Below the pieces are notes generated by a model. It did no database searches and was not told where the DNA came from. It saw only the letters and a program-made list of their open reading frames with translations. From assembly GCF_010993985.1 (NCBI RefSeq), contig NZ_WINH01000013.1, positions 1 through 64,000 on the forward strand: a stretch of 64,000 nt of DNA, in the 5' to 3' direction. Each line of letters opens with the position of its first letter. Position 1 is the stretch's first letter. This DNA comes from Paraferrimonas sp. SM1919 (lineage in GTDB: Bacteria; Pseudomonadota; Gammaproteobacteria; Enterobacterales; Shewanellaceae). Position numbers and translations under genes: made by a program. Below, in pieces: positions 26,811-35,034 of this stretch.

Positions 26811-28636
26811 GCATAGAAACCGTTGATTCTATTGGCTATGTTGTTGCTCTTGAAGGTACCAAAATTCGCGTTAACTTACTTGAGGGACACAAAGGTCAAT
26901 TGGCAGCTCACCGACTAGGAGTAAGTTCAGTCTCTCAACCTGGTGATTTAATTGGATTTGATGCTGGGACTAGTCTAGTTATTGCTAGAGTAACGGACAT
27001 GGCATTTGTTGATCCAGACAAGGCCCACACTTCTAATGTCGGTACAATGAATGTAACAGATACTCCCTTAAGGCAATTGATCGCATATTCAATTGGTTAT
27101 GTATATCAGGATGGCGAAAATCAGAAGTTTGTCTCCGAGAGCTGGAAGCTACCAACATTAGGAGCCAAAGCTATCCCACTATCAAGCGACTATTTAGAGA
27201 CTATTTACGGAGTAAATGAAGACGAAAAAGCCTCAACAATTGAGCTCGGACGAGACTCTAGAACTAGAACAACTAAAGTAAATGCTGGCCTTAATTCTCT
27301 ACTTTCAAGACATCTGGCAGTCTTAGGTAGTACTGGCTACGGGAAATCAAATTTCAATGCTTTATTGTCACAAAGGATTCTCAATAAGTTCAAAAAGTCT
27401 AGACTGGTTATATTCGATATAAATGGGGAGTATGCTGATGCTTTTATTGGGCATAACCGTATTAAAGAGACCATATTAGGAAGTATCCCACCACCAACAA
27501 CTAATTCAGCAGGCTTCCCCCCGGTACCACCACCTATCAAATTCGATGGCAAACACCCTATCTATCATCAAATTCCTTATCAGGCATTTGGCTATGCCGG
27601 GCTAATAAAGTTATTAAGGCCAAGTGACAAAACACAATTACCAGCTTTACGAAATGCATTGAAGTCACTTCACATGGTTATGAAAGCACAGGATGGGAAC
27701 ATATGGACGAAAGAAACAATACCTCCTTCGACGGAACCAAATTGGTTCCAATTAGTTGATGATTGTCGACAAGAAGGGCAAGAACATTTAAACCAATGGC
27801 TAACAAAATTAAGAAGCAACTCAATTCCGTATTTCCAACAGTGGCCTCCTTTTAAAGCAATAGCTAACCTTGTTGCTGAATTTGGCTGCCAAGCATTCAC
27901 ACCTAACGGTACAAGTAAAAGAGATGCCTTTAGTTATGGTAATGTATTGCCACTAGTAAAGATTATTCAGCAACTTGTAGATGATCCACGCTTTAATAAT
28001 ATAGTTAATTTAAATGGTGGCCAAACTATTAACAGCCCTTTGTTAATGTGGGATGAAGAAGTTGAAAAAGAAGTCGATTATATATTTGGGAAAAAATCAG
28101 GGGAATCGCAAGACTGGGATGTTCATATCATTAACTTAAAAAATATTGCAAATGACCATGCCCCAATGATTTTAGGTTCACTTTTAGAAATGTATTCTGA
28201 TGTATTGTTTAAAAGAGGCCAAGAGCAAAATTACCCAACAATGCTTCTTTTAGAGGAGGCACATCACTACCTTAGGGACCCTTTTTCAGAGGAAAGCACT
28301 CAACTTAAAGCATACGAAAGGCTTGCAAAAGAAGGACGAAAATTTAACTGCTCCTTACTCGTGAGTACGCAGAGGCCTTCAGAGCTATCTTCTACAGTCC
28401 TTGCCATGTGTTCAAATTGGATTTCTTTGCGCTTAACTAATGAGCGAGACATCAATGCATTAAGGCATGCGATAGAAAATGGTAACGAACATACTCTTAG
28501 TGAAATTTCAGGTTTACCTAGGGGTGATGCTATCGGCTTCGGGTCAGCTTTCAACATTCCGATTCGATTCTCAATAGATAAAGCCAATCCTAAGCCAAAG
28601 TCTTCCGATGCGGCATTTGCCTCTATATGGTCATAA
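26807..28636 (+). CDS. HerA-type ATPase of a SIR2-HerA antiphage system
   Basis: A 609-aa DUF87/HerA hexameric translocase. The N-terminal HAS barrel covers about residues 1-65. Walker A is GSTGYGKS at 174-181. Walker B is LLLEEAHH at about 480-487. A sensor-like STQRP and an arginine-finger region (RLTNERDIN) follow. In studied SIR2-HerA systems the ATPase assembles with SIR2 and both are needed for protection. It is coupled to the SIR2 gene and is the last gene of the operon. Confidence 0.9.
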   Translation: MSIETVDSIGYVVALEGTKIRVNLLEGHKGQLAAHRLGVSSVSQPGDLIGFDAGTSLVIARVTDMAFVDPDKAHTSNVGTMNVTDTPLRQLIAYSIGYVYQDGENQKFVSESWKLPTLGAKAIPLSSDYLETIYGVNEDEKASTIELGRDSRTRTTKVNAGLNSLLSRHLAVLGSTGYGKSNFNALLSQRILNKFKKSRLVIFDINGEYADAFIGHNRIKETILGSIPPPTTNSAGFPPVPPPIKFDGKHPIYHQIPYQAFGYAGLIKLLRPSDKTQLPALRNALKSLHMVMKAQDGNIWTKETIPPSTEPNWFQLVDDCRQEGQEHLNQWLTKLRSNSIPYFQQWPPFKAIANLVAEFGCQAFTPNGTSKRDAFSYGNVLPLVKIIQQLVDDPRFNNIVNLNGGQTINSPLLMWDEEVEKEVDYIFGKKSGESQDWDVHIINLKNIANDHAPMILGSLLEMYSDVLFKRGQEQNYPTMLLLEEAHHYLRDPFSEESTQLKAYERLAKEGRKFNCSLLVSTQRPSELSSTVLAMCSNWISLRLTNERDINALRHAIENGNEHTLSEISGLPRGDAIGFGSAFNIPIRFSIDKANPKPKSSDAAFASIWS

Positions 28637-28701
28637 TGAGGTATATAATGTGTCTAATAAATAGAAGCTATTAGGTTTCACTATATGGTAGTCAAATAAG
28701 G

Positions 28702-28929
28702 CTACCCAGTAAGCTCGGACACATCAGGGAAGATGTCGGTGTGTTCGCAGCCTAACACTTGAATAATTTCATAGACCCTTTCGCAAGAAGCCGCTATCTC
28801 ACCACGCTCAACTTTACTTACATAACTTTGCTCTACTCCGAGCTTATGAGCCAATTCAGATTGGTTCCAGCCCTTTCGAGTACGTTCAATTTTTACATTT
28901 AAGCCAATTAGTTTCTGAGCGGTTTGCAT
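28702..28929 (-). CDS. XRE-family helix-turn-helix regulator
   Basis: A 75-aa Cro/C1-type protein. The helix-turn-helix is seen at NVKIERTRKGWNQSELAHKL, then GVEQSYVSKVERGE. It is convergent with the SIR2-HerA operon and divergent from the 195-aa gene, whose promoter it may control. Its size and stand-alone form fit a small element or restriction-modification-like controller, though no restriction-modification genes are present. Confidence 0.88.
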   Translation of the reverse strand: MQTAQKLIGLNVKIERTRKGWNQSELAHKLGVEQSYVSKVERGEIAASCERVYEIIQVLGCEHTDIFPDVSELTG

Positions 28930-29117
28930 ATCAAGAGTGTTATGAAAATAAGATTAGAAGATCTTCACACGCTATAACCGACTTTCATAAACCATAAACT
29001 AACTAAAAAAGTCTTGATAAGACTATTCTGGATATATAACATCTATTCACGAATTTTAGGGATGATGATTTTTTGACAAGGAGTCAGCAACTCAATAGGC
29101 ATAAGTGAAGAAGTAAT

Positions 29118-29705
29118 ATGAGCAATTCAAACAATCGACACCAATCTCCAGCTGGTCAAATTATGGTTAGCATTGCTGAGTCAAATGTCTCAGATAAAGA
29201 AAAAGAAGTACTATTAAACAATTATCCCCGACGCTCTAAGAAAATAGGCAAGTATCTTGTGGCTGAGGCCCCCTACTTTAATGAGGTAGATCGTGATTAT
29301 TACATACTCCCATTTCTAAAGTTCTCACATAAGAAGGGCTGGTGGGTTCCTGTATATATTGATACACCAAGTAGAGATATAGAGGTCAAAGTCTCGTTAG
29401 AAAAGTATCAAGAAATCGTGAGTAATCCGAAGTTACTCATCGAAAGTGTGTTTAGCTTAAGCTATCTAGACTATCAAAGGTGGATGAAAGATTCTGGCCA
29501 AATACAATGCAACCACCACCTAAAAAATGGACGACAATGCAAAAAACCAGTAACTAGCGGCGGCCCTATAACTTTGGCTCAGTTTGTTGCTCTTACAGGT
29601 AAAAATTGCCCGGTACATGGTGGCATGAACGCTAAAGCGCGAGAAGCTTATTACAAAAAGGAAGGATTACATCATTTTGATAATACTAACCAACATTATC
29701 AATAA
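29118..29705 (+). CDS. unknown accessory protein with Cys/His-rich C-terminus, 195 aa
   Basis: I do not recognise this protein. The middle is aromatic and beta-like (DRDYYILPFLKFSHKKGWWV). Near the C-terminus there is a probable zinc site (CNHHLKNGRQCKK, then CPVHGG). No signal peptide or membrane segment is seen. It is divergent from the XRE regulator gene. The zinc-binding end is compatible with nucleic-acid binding. The function is unknown. Confidence 0.65.
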   Translation: MSNSNNRHQSPAGQIMVSIAESNVSDKEKEVLLNNYPRRSKKIGKYLVAEAPYFNEVDRDYYILPFLKFSHKKGWWVPVYIDTPSRDIEVKVSLEKYQEIVSNPKLLIESVFSLSYLDYQRWMKDSGQIQCNHHLKNGRQCKKPVTSGGPITLAQFVALTGKNCPVHGGMNAKAREAYYKKEGLHHFDNTNQHYQ

Positions 29706-29850
29706 AATTTCTAAGTTTCATACCCGTTTATCACTACTTTATAAGAATTAATAAACGGGTGCAGCAGTTGATAGCTAATGGGTGAAGGACAGCACACTGA
29801 AGCAAACACTACATCAAAAATAAATTTAAGCTTTTGATGAAAAATAAAAT

Positions 29851-30249
29851 TTACACTAAGTTAACATTCACAAGTATATTTTTAGACATGCTAGTTTCTG
29901 CCATATGTACAGCTTCAATTACATCAACCCTAGTATTCTCATCTGAGACCAGGCTGTTCCTGGTTATCCGAAAAAGCTCAGCTAGAACCTTAATAGCTTG
30001 AATCTCATTTTTTTTCTTCAGCTCCTTTATTGCGATCATGATACTAAACAGAAACTTCAGTTTTAAAGGAGCTTTCTCAGGTAGCTTATCGTAAACTCTA
30101 AAATGTTTAATTTTAGAGGTGTAGTGAGCAAAGTATTTTAATGCTAGCTTTTTATCTTTTTTCTCACCAGGGAGTAAATCTGAATACTCCTTAAAATGCA
30201 CATCTGCTAGCCCTTTATCAACGCCTTCTTTTAATGCTCTAAACAACAT
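29851..30249 (-). CDS. unknown accessory protein, 132 aa
   Basis: I do not recognise this protein. It is helical and Lys-rich (KYFAHYTSKIKHFRVYDKLP, KLKFLFSIMIAIKELKKKNE). It lies 9 bp behind the 126-aa gene and so is the second gene of a two-gene operon. Both look like small all-helical proteins. A toxin-antitoxin or anti-defence pair is possible but unsupported. Confidence 0.6.
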   Translation of the reverse strand: MLFRALKEGVDKGLADVHFKEYSDLLPGEKKDKKLALKYFAHYTSKIKHFRVYDKLPEKAPLKLKFLFSIMIAIKELKKKNEIQAIKVLAELFRITRNSLVSDENTRVDVIEAVHMAETSMSKNILVNVNLV

Positions 30250-30258
30250 TTTTTCACC

Positions 30259-30639
30259 TTAGTTATATACATCAATTTTTGCAGAAAGGTTCTGAACGCA
30301 GACAAATTCTTTTTGACTCAGGCTCTTATCTTTTAAAAGCCTTTTACAATGAAATGTAAACAAATCCTGCATGAACTCATTAATATCCCGCTCTCCTTCA
30401 GATCCAGCGGCATCAGCTGTCGCACTTAATGCTACCAATAGCTGAACCTTAGTGCTGAAGTTGATAATTTCCGGCTCATCAAGTGCATATGCGGATACAG
30501 CATTAAAAAAAGCTGTAGCTCTTGTCATCTGGCTAGGCTTTAACTGCACTCTAGAAATCGGTGCAAGCCTTTTATACGCATCCTCTAGATATGACTCTTT
30601 TATTCCTTGTTTGACTTTACTAATAAAATTTCCAAACAT
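30259..30639 (-). CDS. unknown accessory protein, 126 aa
   Basis: I do not recognise this protein. It is helical and contains LLVALSATADAAGSEGERDI, then NEFMQDLFTFHCKRL, which could be read as a TerB-like all-helical bundle with an acidic metal-binding loop, but the match is faint. It is the first gene of a two-gene operon with the 132-aa gene. There are about 250 bp of non-coding DNA between it and the integrase gene. Confidence 0.6.
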   Translation of the reverse strand: MFGNFISKVKQGIKESYLEDAYKRLAPISRVQLKPSQMTRATAFFNAVSAYALDEPEIINFSTKVQLLVALSATADAAGSEGERDINEFMQDLFTFHCKRLLKDKSLSQKEFVCVQNLSAKIDVYN

Positions 30640-30888
30640 CTTAAAACCTAGCTTCTCTTATAATTTTTACCTGAATATATCATATGAAATAGCCTAAAAT
30701 GCAGCTAGATTAGCTATAAAAATCATACCAACAGCTGCAAAGTTAAACTAAGCTAATAATTTAATTACATTTAAACTCAAAGGATTCTAATTGCCTACGT
30801 TAAGTCATACCCTAGGGGGGTATAAGACATTCAATTAACAAAAAGCAAACTGAGTATCAGAAATACTAAAAAACCTACACCTAAGATG
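30640..30888. other. intergenic region beside the integrase gene
   Basis: The only notable element is ATACCC / GGGTAT (30807-30823), a short inverted repeat with a G-rich loop, about 65 bp past the integrase stop. The promoter of the 126/132-aa operon should be at the left side. No gene is visible. Confidence 0.4.
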
Positions 30889-32139
30889 CTAACCATACCG
30901 TACCCCCTTTGTTTGAGATTTAATCTCGATCTCATTTACATTATCACCAATAGAGCTAATCAACCCTTCAATAAAGTCCACCCATGTATCTAAAGCATGA
31001 AGTTTATCTTTTAAATAAGTATTACGGTTGTAGGTACTAAAGACACCACCTAGCTCATGGCCTAAAAGTAATTCAGTGATATGCGGAGCAATATCTAGGT
31101 CGGTAATGTGAGTTGCAAAAGTTCTACGCAGATCATGCCAGTTCCACTTTTCTTGGCTGGCAATCGCCTTCTCTACTGTTGTTGCGTAGGCGCTTACTGC
31201 CTCGCTTCGTTTGTAATCCCCTAGTAGCCAATCACCACTGTCTTTAGCAGCCACCAGCTCACTGATAAACGGAATAAGCTTATTAGGTATAGGGCGAATT
31301 ATTTTCTTACCGGTTTTACTGTTACTTGCCGGCACAGTCCATATTCGTTCAGTAAGGTTCCACTCTTGTACCTTTGACTCTCTGATCTCTTGAGTACGAG
31401 CACCAAAGCAAACAAGCAAAAAGCCAAGAGTACGGTAATAGGTATTACCTTTATCGCCAGCGCACCAATGCAATAGCTTGGTTAACTCAGGAATGCTTAA
31501 GTAGCGTTCTTTTTTTGCGGCCTTAGCACCAACATCATTTACTGTAAGATCATCAAGAACGGTAGAATGAGCAAAATTTCTTACACGGCAAAAACGAAGG
31601 GCTTGCTTGCTGTTACCTAAAATATACCCAGCAGCAGTGGGGGCGGGCCGACGTTTACCTGGTACACCTTTACGAACCCTATCAAGGCATTCTAACCAAT
31701 GGCGAGTTTCAACCTCTTCTAAAGGCAACTTCCCTATATATGGATATATGTGCACTTCGAATTGGCGCTGATGCTTTAGATAGTTAGCACGATTCTCCTT
31801 GGCATACTCATCTATCCAATACTCTAAAGCTTGCCTCACTGTTACTTTTTCAACAGCCTGGTTCTGCTCTAGCTCTACTTGCACATGTGGCTCAAGGTTT
31901 TTATTAAGCCACTTCTGACACTGCTTAACCATCTCCCGAGCATCACCTAAACTCATTTCAGGATATACCCCTAAGCCTAAACGCCTAGGCTTATTGCCCC
32001 AGCGATAGCGATATTGCCAGTTGAGCTTCCCCTTAAGGGAGGCTCGAATAGACAAGCCTTCACCATCTGGTAACTCGAACACTTTTTCCTGTGGCTTTCC
32101 GTTTAATGACTTTAATTGCTTGTCATACAATTTGCCCAA
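30889..32139 (-). CDS. tyrosine-type site-specific integrase (P4-like)
   Basis: This recombinase inserts and excises the element. An N-terminal DUF4102-like arm-binding region (ASLKGKLNWQYRYRWGNKPR, then RLGLGVYPEMSLGDAR) precedes the core-binding and catalytic domains. Catalytic residues are visible: Arg in FGARTQEIRES, HDLRRT, LLGHE and the Tyr of FSTYNR. The length is about 416 aa from a TTG at 32139 with GGGAGG 5 nt upstream. The GTG at 32169 overlaps the GTGTACAC palindrome and is less likely. It lies 169 bp inside the right att repeat. Confidence 0.95.
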   Translation of the reverse strand: MGKLYDKQLKSLNGKPQEKVFELPDGEGLSIRASLKGKLNWQYRYRWGNKPRRLGLGVYPEMSLGDAREMVKQCQKWLNKNLEPHVQVELEQNQAVEKVTVRQALEYWIDEYAKENRANYLKHQRQFEVHIYPYIGKLPLEEVETRHWLECLDRVRKGVPGKRRPAPTAAGYILGNSKQALRFCRVRNFAHSTVLDDLTVNDVGAKAAKKERYLSIPELTKLLHWCAGDKGNTYYRTLGFLLVCFGARTQEIRESKVQEWNLTERIWTVPASNSKTGKKIIRPIPNKLIPFISELVAAKDSGDWLLGDYKRSEAVSAYATTVEKAIASQEKWNWHDLRRTFATHITDLDIAPHITELLLGHELGGVFSTYNRNTYLKDKLHALDTWVDFIEGLISSIGDNVNEIEIKSQTKGVRYG

Positions 32140-32159
32140 TTTAGCCTCCCAGCCAATTC

Positions 32160-32179
32160 GTGTACACACCAGTGTACAC
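32160..32179. repeat. right-end GTGTACAC doublet
   Basis: Two perfect GTGTACAC palindromes start 12 bp apart (32160 and 32172). Spacing and orientation equal the left-end pair at 17729-17748. They lie immediately upstream of the integrase start, so they could also control its promoter. Confidence 0.65.
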
Positions 32180-32307
32180 AGAATGCATTTCTAATTATGC
32201 TCCAAGAAAATCAAACCGGAACATCACTTTAATAAAAACACTATAACAGCAACGACTTGCAAGACAACAGAGATCAAACAAAATCGAATGGAAACATCAA
32301 AATGGAT

Positions 32308-32324
32308 AATACGGCATGAACTAA
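32308..32324 (+). repeat. right attachment site (attR)
   Basis: AATACGGCATGAACTAA is an exact copy of the end of fis. Bases beyond it on both sides differ from the left copy. Chromosomal sequence with a probable fis terminator follows. Confidence 0.92.
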
Positions 32325-32351
32325 TCACCATTAGTTAAGCGATTAATATTT

Positions 32352-32380
32352 GGCCTTGGTAGTGATACCAAGGCCTTTTT
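32352..32380 (+). terminator. displaced original terminator of fis
   Basis: A perfect 10-bp stem GGCCTTGGTA / TACCAAGGCC with loop GTGA is followed by T5. It is 28 bp past the right att site, which is where the fis terminator would be if the element were removed. No plus-strand gene now feeds it. Confidence 0.8.
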
Positions 32381-32410
32381 ATTTTCTGCTGCAAATAACA
32401 GCCAAAATAA

Positions 32411-32444
32411 AAGGGCTTTACCCTCGCAGGTAAAGCCCTTTTTT
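32411..32444. terminator. terminator behind flgN
   Basis: A perfect 12-bp stem AAGGGCTTTACC / GGTAAAGCCCTT with loop CTCGCA carries T-rich tails on both strands. It can end the minus-strand flgA/flgMN transcripts. Confidence 0.88.
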
Positions 32445-32457
32445 ATAGAATAAAGAT

Positions 32458-32922
32458 TTAACCATTAAAACCTGCTAAACGTTGCTCCCCATAGGTTTCT
32501 GTTGCCTTTGGGGTAAGCATCAAAGCCAGGCTTTCCATTTGGTTGGCGAGGATACGGCCGTTGACTTCATTTGCTTCTTTGCAGGTGGTTAATAACAACT
32601 CTAATTCACGCCACTGTTGTAACAAGTGGTTAGCGAGGCGTTCTGGTAACTTTCTCGCTAATTTTGAAATACCTTCAGAGTTAGGCTCTAAACCTAAACT
32701 GACAAGCAGTTGATACCTAAACGCTGCGCGCTTTTTTATTTGCCTTAAGAAATCTTGTTGCTGCTGATTAGCTTGCAACAATTGAGCATTATCGTGATTA
32801 AGCATAAACTCTCGTTGCTGCATCAATAACTGAGATAATTTCTGATAATCACTTTTATCCTTAGCCACTCCATTGACTAGGATTTTCATTTTTTCTTGCA
32901 AAGTAAGCACTTTAGAAGTCAA
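32458..32922 (-). CDS. flgN: lateral flagellar FlgN-like chaperone
   Basis: A 154-aa all-helical, Gln-rich protein (SQLLMQQREFMLNHDNAQLL, QANQQQQDFLRQI) in the position of FlgN, 12 bp behind flgM. FlgN chaperones the hook-filament junction proteins FlgK and FlgL for export. Sequence conservation of this family is low, so the call rests mostly on position and helical character (lateral name lfgN). Confidence 0.8.
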   Translation of the reverse strand: MTSKVLTLQEKMKILVNGVAKDKSDYQKLSQLLMQQREFMLNHDNAQLLQANQQQQDFLRQIKKRAAFRYQLLVSLGLEPNSEGISKLARKLPERLANHLLQQWRELELLLTTCKEANEVNGRILANQMESLALMLTPKATETYGEQRLAGFNG

Positions 32923-32934
32923 TGTTAATCTCTC

Positions 32935-33237
32935 TTAATCCTTTTCGCCTCTAAAGTGAAAATCACTAATTGCTTTAGCGAGTTCACCATAGTGGATTGG
33001 CAGTTCGCCAGATTCAAGCTGTTGACGGATAGACTTAATTACGGTCATATCGACATCGGGCAGCTGTGATAGCTCATGGGTCGCTGTATTCATTAACTGA
33101 GAGTCTTGACTTAACTCTGGGGTTAACTCTTTTACAGATTCAGGTGCTTTAACTGTTTGCACTTGATTACTAGCGTGCTCAGTACTTACCACATCCTGAG
33201 TGACGCTATGGCTTCCGTGTAATGGATTTATTTCCAT
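32935..33237 (-). CDS. flgM: lateral anti-sigma-28 factor FlgM
   Basis: A 100-aa protein with a disordered, polar N-terminal half and the conserved C-terminal sigma-binding helices (VDMTVIKSIRQQLESGELPI, then HYGELAKAISDFH). FlgM holds the flagellar sigma-28 inactive until the hook is complete and FlgM is exported. The partner here should be the sigma factor at 48960. It has an AAAGGAG box and is the first gene of flgM-flgN (lfgM). Confidence 0.9.
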   Translation of the reverse strand: MEINPLHGSHSVTQDVVSTEHASNQVQTVKAPESVKELTPELSQDSQLMNTATHELSQLPDVDMTVIKSIRQQLESGELPIHYGELAKAISDFHFRGEKD

Positions 33238-33344
33238 AAAATTACTCCTTTCGGTGTAAACTAAATCGTCATATCTTTAAGGCGAACATAAACTGTCCAA
33301 ACTTAAATTAAATTACAAAAAAAATGACGCTGTCAATAAATTGA

Positions 33345-34079
33345 CTAAAATCGGGTTTCCACCACACCTAAATCAGCCACATAAGCTTTGATAATTTTAC
33401 CTGAGGTGAGGTTTTTTACCTTTATCTGCCTGCCCCTTTCCCCTGTACTTAGGGCGATACCTTTCATTGATATATTAAAGCTATCACTACTGGCTTTAAT
33501 CACAACTTCGTCACCCTTTCTGACCAGGTATGGTAAACGTAAATTTTGTGGATTAAGCAACTGCCCTTTTCTTACCTTCCGAGTGAGTACTGAGCCTAAG
33601 TATTGTTTAGGGTCCCCTACAAACGTTCGTTTTAAGCTGTTAATAGACGCTTTAGTGGTATAGAGGTCCTTTAGTGCTAACTGGCTGCCTCTGGGTAAGG
33701 CCGATTTATAACGGACAACGTTAGCAAAAGCGTCGACACTTACCTTTGCACGAAATTGCCAATGGGTTGTTAATGTTTCAGGACCACAGATAAATTGACG
33801 GTACTGGGTACTGATGGGACGATTATTAATAGGCTTAAGGCGCCAGTTATAACTGCAACTTGCGATTTTAGTCCAAGGCACTGATGGTTCAATTACAACG
33901 TTAACATCAAACAGGGTGAGCTTTTGTCTGCCTGACCATTGAGCAATATCCTGTTTAACTAATTGGCTTAATTTAGCGCTTATTTGACTATTCGCATGGG
34001 CGACCGACAATAAGCTGACGATCAAGCCTACCAGCAAAAAAGTGCGGAAAATCCAATTTAAAATAACGGAAAAGGTCAT
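33345..34079 (-). CDS. flgA: lateral flagellar P-ring assembly chaperone FlgA
   Basis: A 244-aa periplasmic protein. A signal peptide (FRTFLLVGLIVSLLSVAHA) precedes an N-terminal domain and a C-terminal SAF/beta-clip domain (RKGDEVVIKASSDSFNISMK, then GIALSTGERGRQIKVKN). It helps FlgI assemble into the P ring. It is about 100 bp upstream of flgM on the same strand and divergent from flgB, the typical lateral arrangement (lfgA). Confidence 0.93.
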   Translation of the reverse strand: MTFSVILNWIFRTFLLVGLIVSLLSVAHANSQISAKLSQLVKQDIAQWSGRQKLTLFDVNVVIEPSVPWTKIASCSYNWRLKPINNRPISTQYRQFICGPETLTTHWQFRAKVSVDAFANVVRYKSALPRGSQLALKDLYTTKASINSLKRTFVGDPKQYLGSVLTRKVRKGQLLNPQNLRLPYLVRKGDEVVIKASSDSFNISMKGIALSTGERGRQIKVKNLTSGKIIKAYVADLGVVETRF

Positions 34080-34146
34080 TCCGTAACTTCCTTAATTTAT
34101 TAATAAAAACCCTCTAAGAGTGCGGTATACCTATGTTTTCAAAGAT

Positions 34147-34161
34147 TGGCATAGATTTCGC
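34147..34161 (+). promoter_or_regulatory. sigma-54 promoter of flgB operon
   Basis: TGGCATAGATTTCGC has GG and GC elements exactly 10 bp apart, a good -24/-12 match. The start would be near 34173, giving a leader of about 38 nt before flgB. The activator is expected to be LafK, encoded at 59911. Confidence 0.75.
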
Positions 34162-34210
34162 TTATATTGCCACAAAGAAATTTAATTGTATCTATTGTAG
34201 AGGATATTTC

Positions 34211-34582
34211 ATGGCAATTAGTTTGGAAAAGGCACTGGGTGTCCATCCTTATAGCTTATCCCTTAGGGTTGAACGTGCTGGCATGATTGCGGGTAATCTC
34301 GCTAACGTCAGCACCCCAGGCTTTAAAGCGAAAGACATTGATTTTAAGGCTGTAATGCAAGATGTAGCCGGCCAGCTTGAGGCGCCAATTTCACAACTTA
34401 ATGTTGCCATGTCTGCAGAAAGTCTATATCGCAATCCGCTCCATATTTCCCAAGATGGCAACACCGTTGAGTTACACAGCGAGCAAGCTGCCTATTCTCA
34501 AAATGCCATGGATTTCGAAACTAGCCTGACGTTCTTAAAAATGAAAATAAATGGCTTACATAAAGCGATTGAAGGTAAATAA
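34211..34582 (+). CDS. flgB: lateral flagellar rod protein FlgB
   Basis: A proximal rod protein. The N-terminal rod motif SLRVERAGMIAGNLANVSTP, then GFKAKDIDF, is conserved. The length is 123 aa from the ATG at 34211 with GAGG about 8 nt upstream. The in-frame ATG at 34133 lies upstream of the inferred promoter, so it cannot be the start. It is first in the long flgBCDEFGHIJKL operon (lfgB). Confidence 0.95.
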   Translation: MAISLEKALGVHPYSLSLRVERAGMIAGNLANVSTPGFKAKDIDFKAVMQDVAGQLEAPISQLNVAMSAESLYRNPLHISQDGNTVELHSEQAAYSQNAMDFETSLTFLKMKINGLHKAIEGK

Positions 34583-34584
34583 CT

Positions 34585-35025
34585 ATGTCTATAAATAATC
34601 TGTATCAAATCGCTGGGGCGACCATGAATGCCCAAACCACGCGCTTAAATTCTATTGCTAGTAACATGGCTAACGCCGACGTCGCCGCAGGTTCAGCAGA
34701 ACAAGCCTTTCGTGCGATCAAACCCGTGTTTGCCACGATTTACCAGCAGCAAAGCCCAAACTTTAATCAAGAGTTCGGCGCGCCACAATTACTGAATGCT
34801 TCTGTCAAAGTTGCACAAATGGTTGAATCGGATGCCCCTTTAGAAAAACGTTATCAACCAGACCATCCCCTTGCTAATGAAGATGGCTTTATATTTTTAC
34901 CCAATATCAACATGGTTGAAGAAATGGCTGACATGATGTCAGCGAGCCGCAGCTTTGAAAGTGGCGTTGAAATAATGAACCGCGCTAAGTCAATGCAACA
35001 GGGTTTATTGAAGCTGGGTCAATAA
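34585..35025 (+). CDS. flgC: lateral flagellar rod protein FlgC
   Basis: A proximal rod protein of 146 aa. The N-terminal motif is TTRLNSIASNMANADVAAGS and the C-terminal helix is MVEEMADMMSASRSFESGVEI, both characteristic of rod and hook proteins. It lies 2 bp behind flgB, so it is cotranscribed. It is exported by the flagellar type III apparatus and has no cleaved signal. Confidence 0.95.
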   Translation: MSINNLYQIAGATMNAQTTRLNSIASNMANADVAAGSAEQAFRAIKPVFATIYQQQSPNFNQEFGAPQLLNASVKVAQMVESDAPLEKRYQPDHPLANEDGFIFLPNINMVEEMADMMSASRSFESGVEIMNRAKSMQQGLLKLGQ

Positions 35026-35034
35026 TAGGAAACT

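Noticed and set aside
34133..34210. N-terminal extension of flgB by 26 residues
   Set aside because: It starts upstream of the inferred sigma-54 promoter and contains non-conserved Cys-rich sequence. The ATG at 34211 has a good ribosome binding site.
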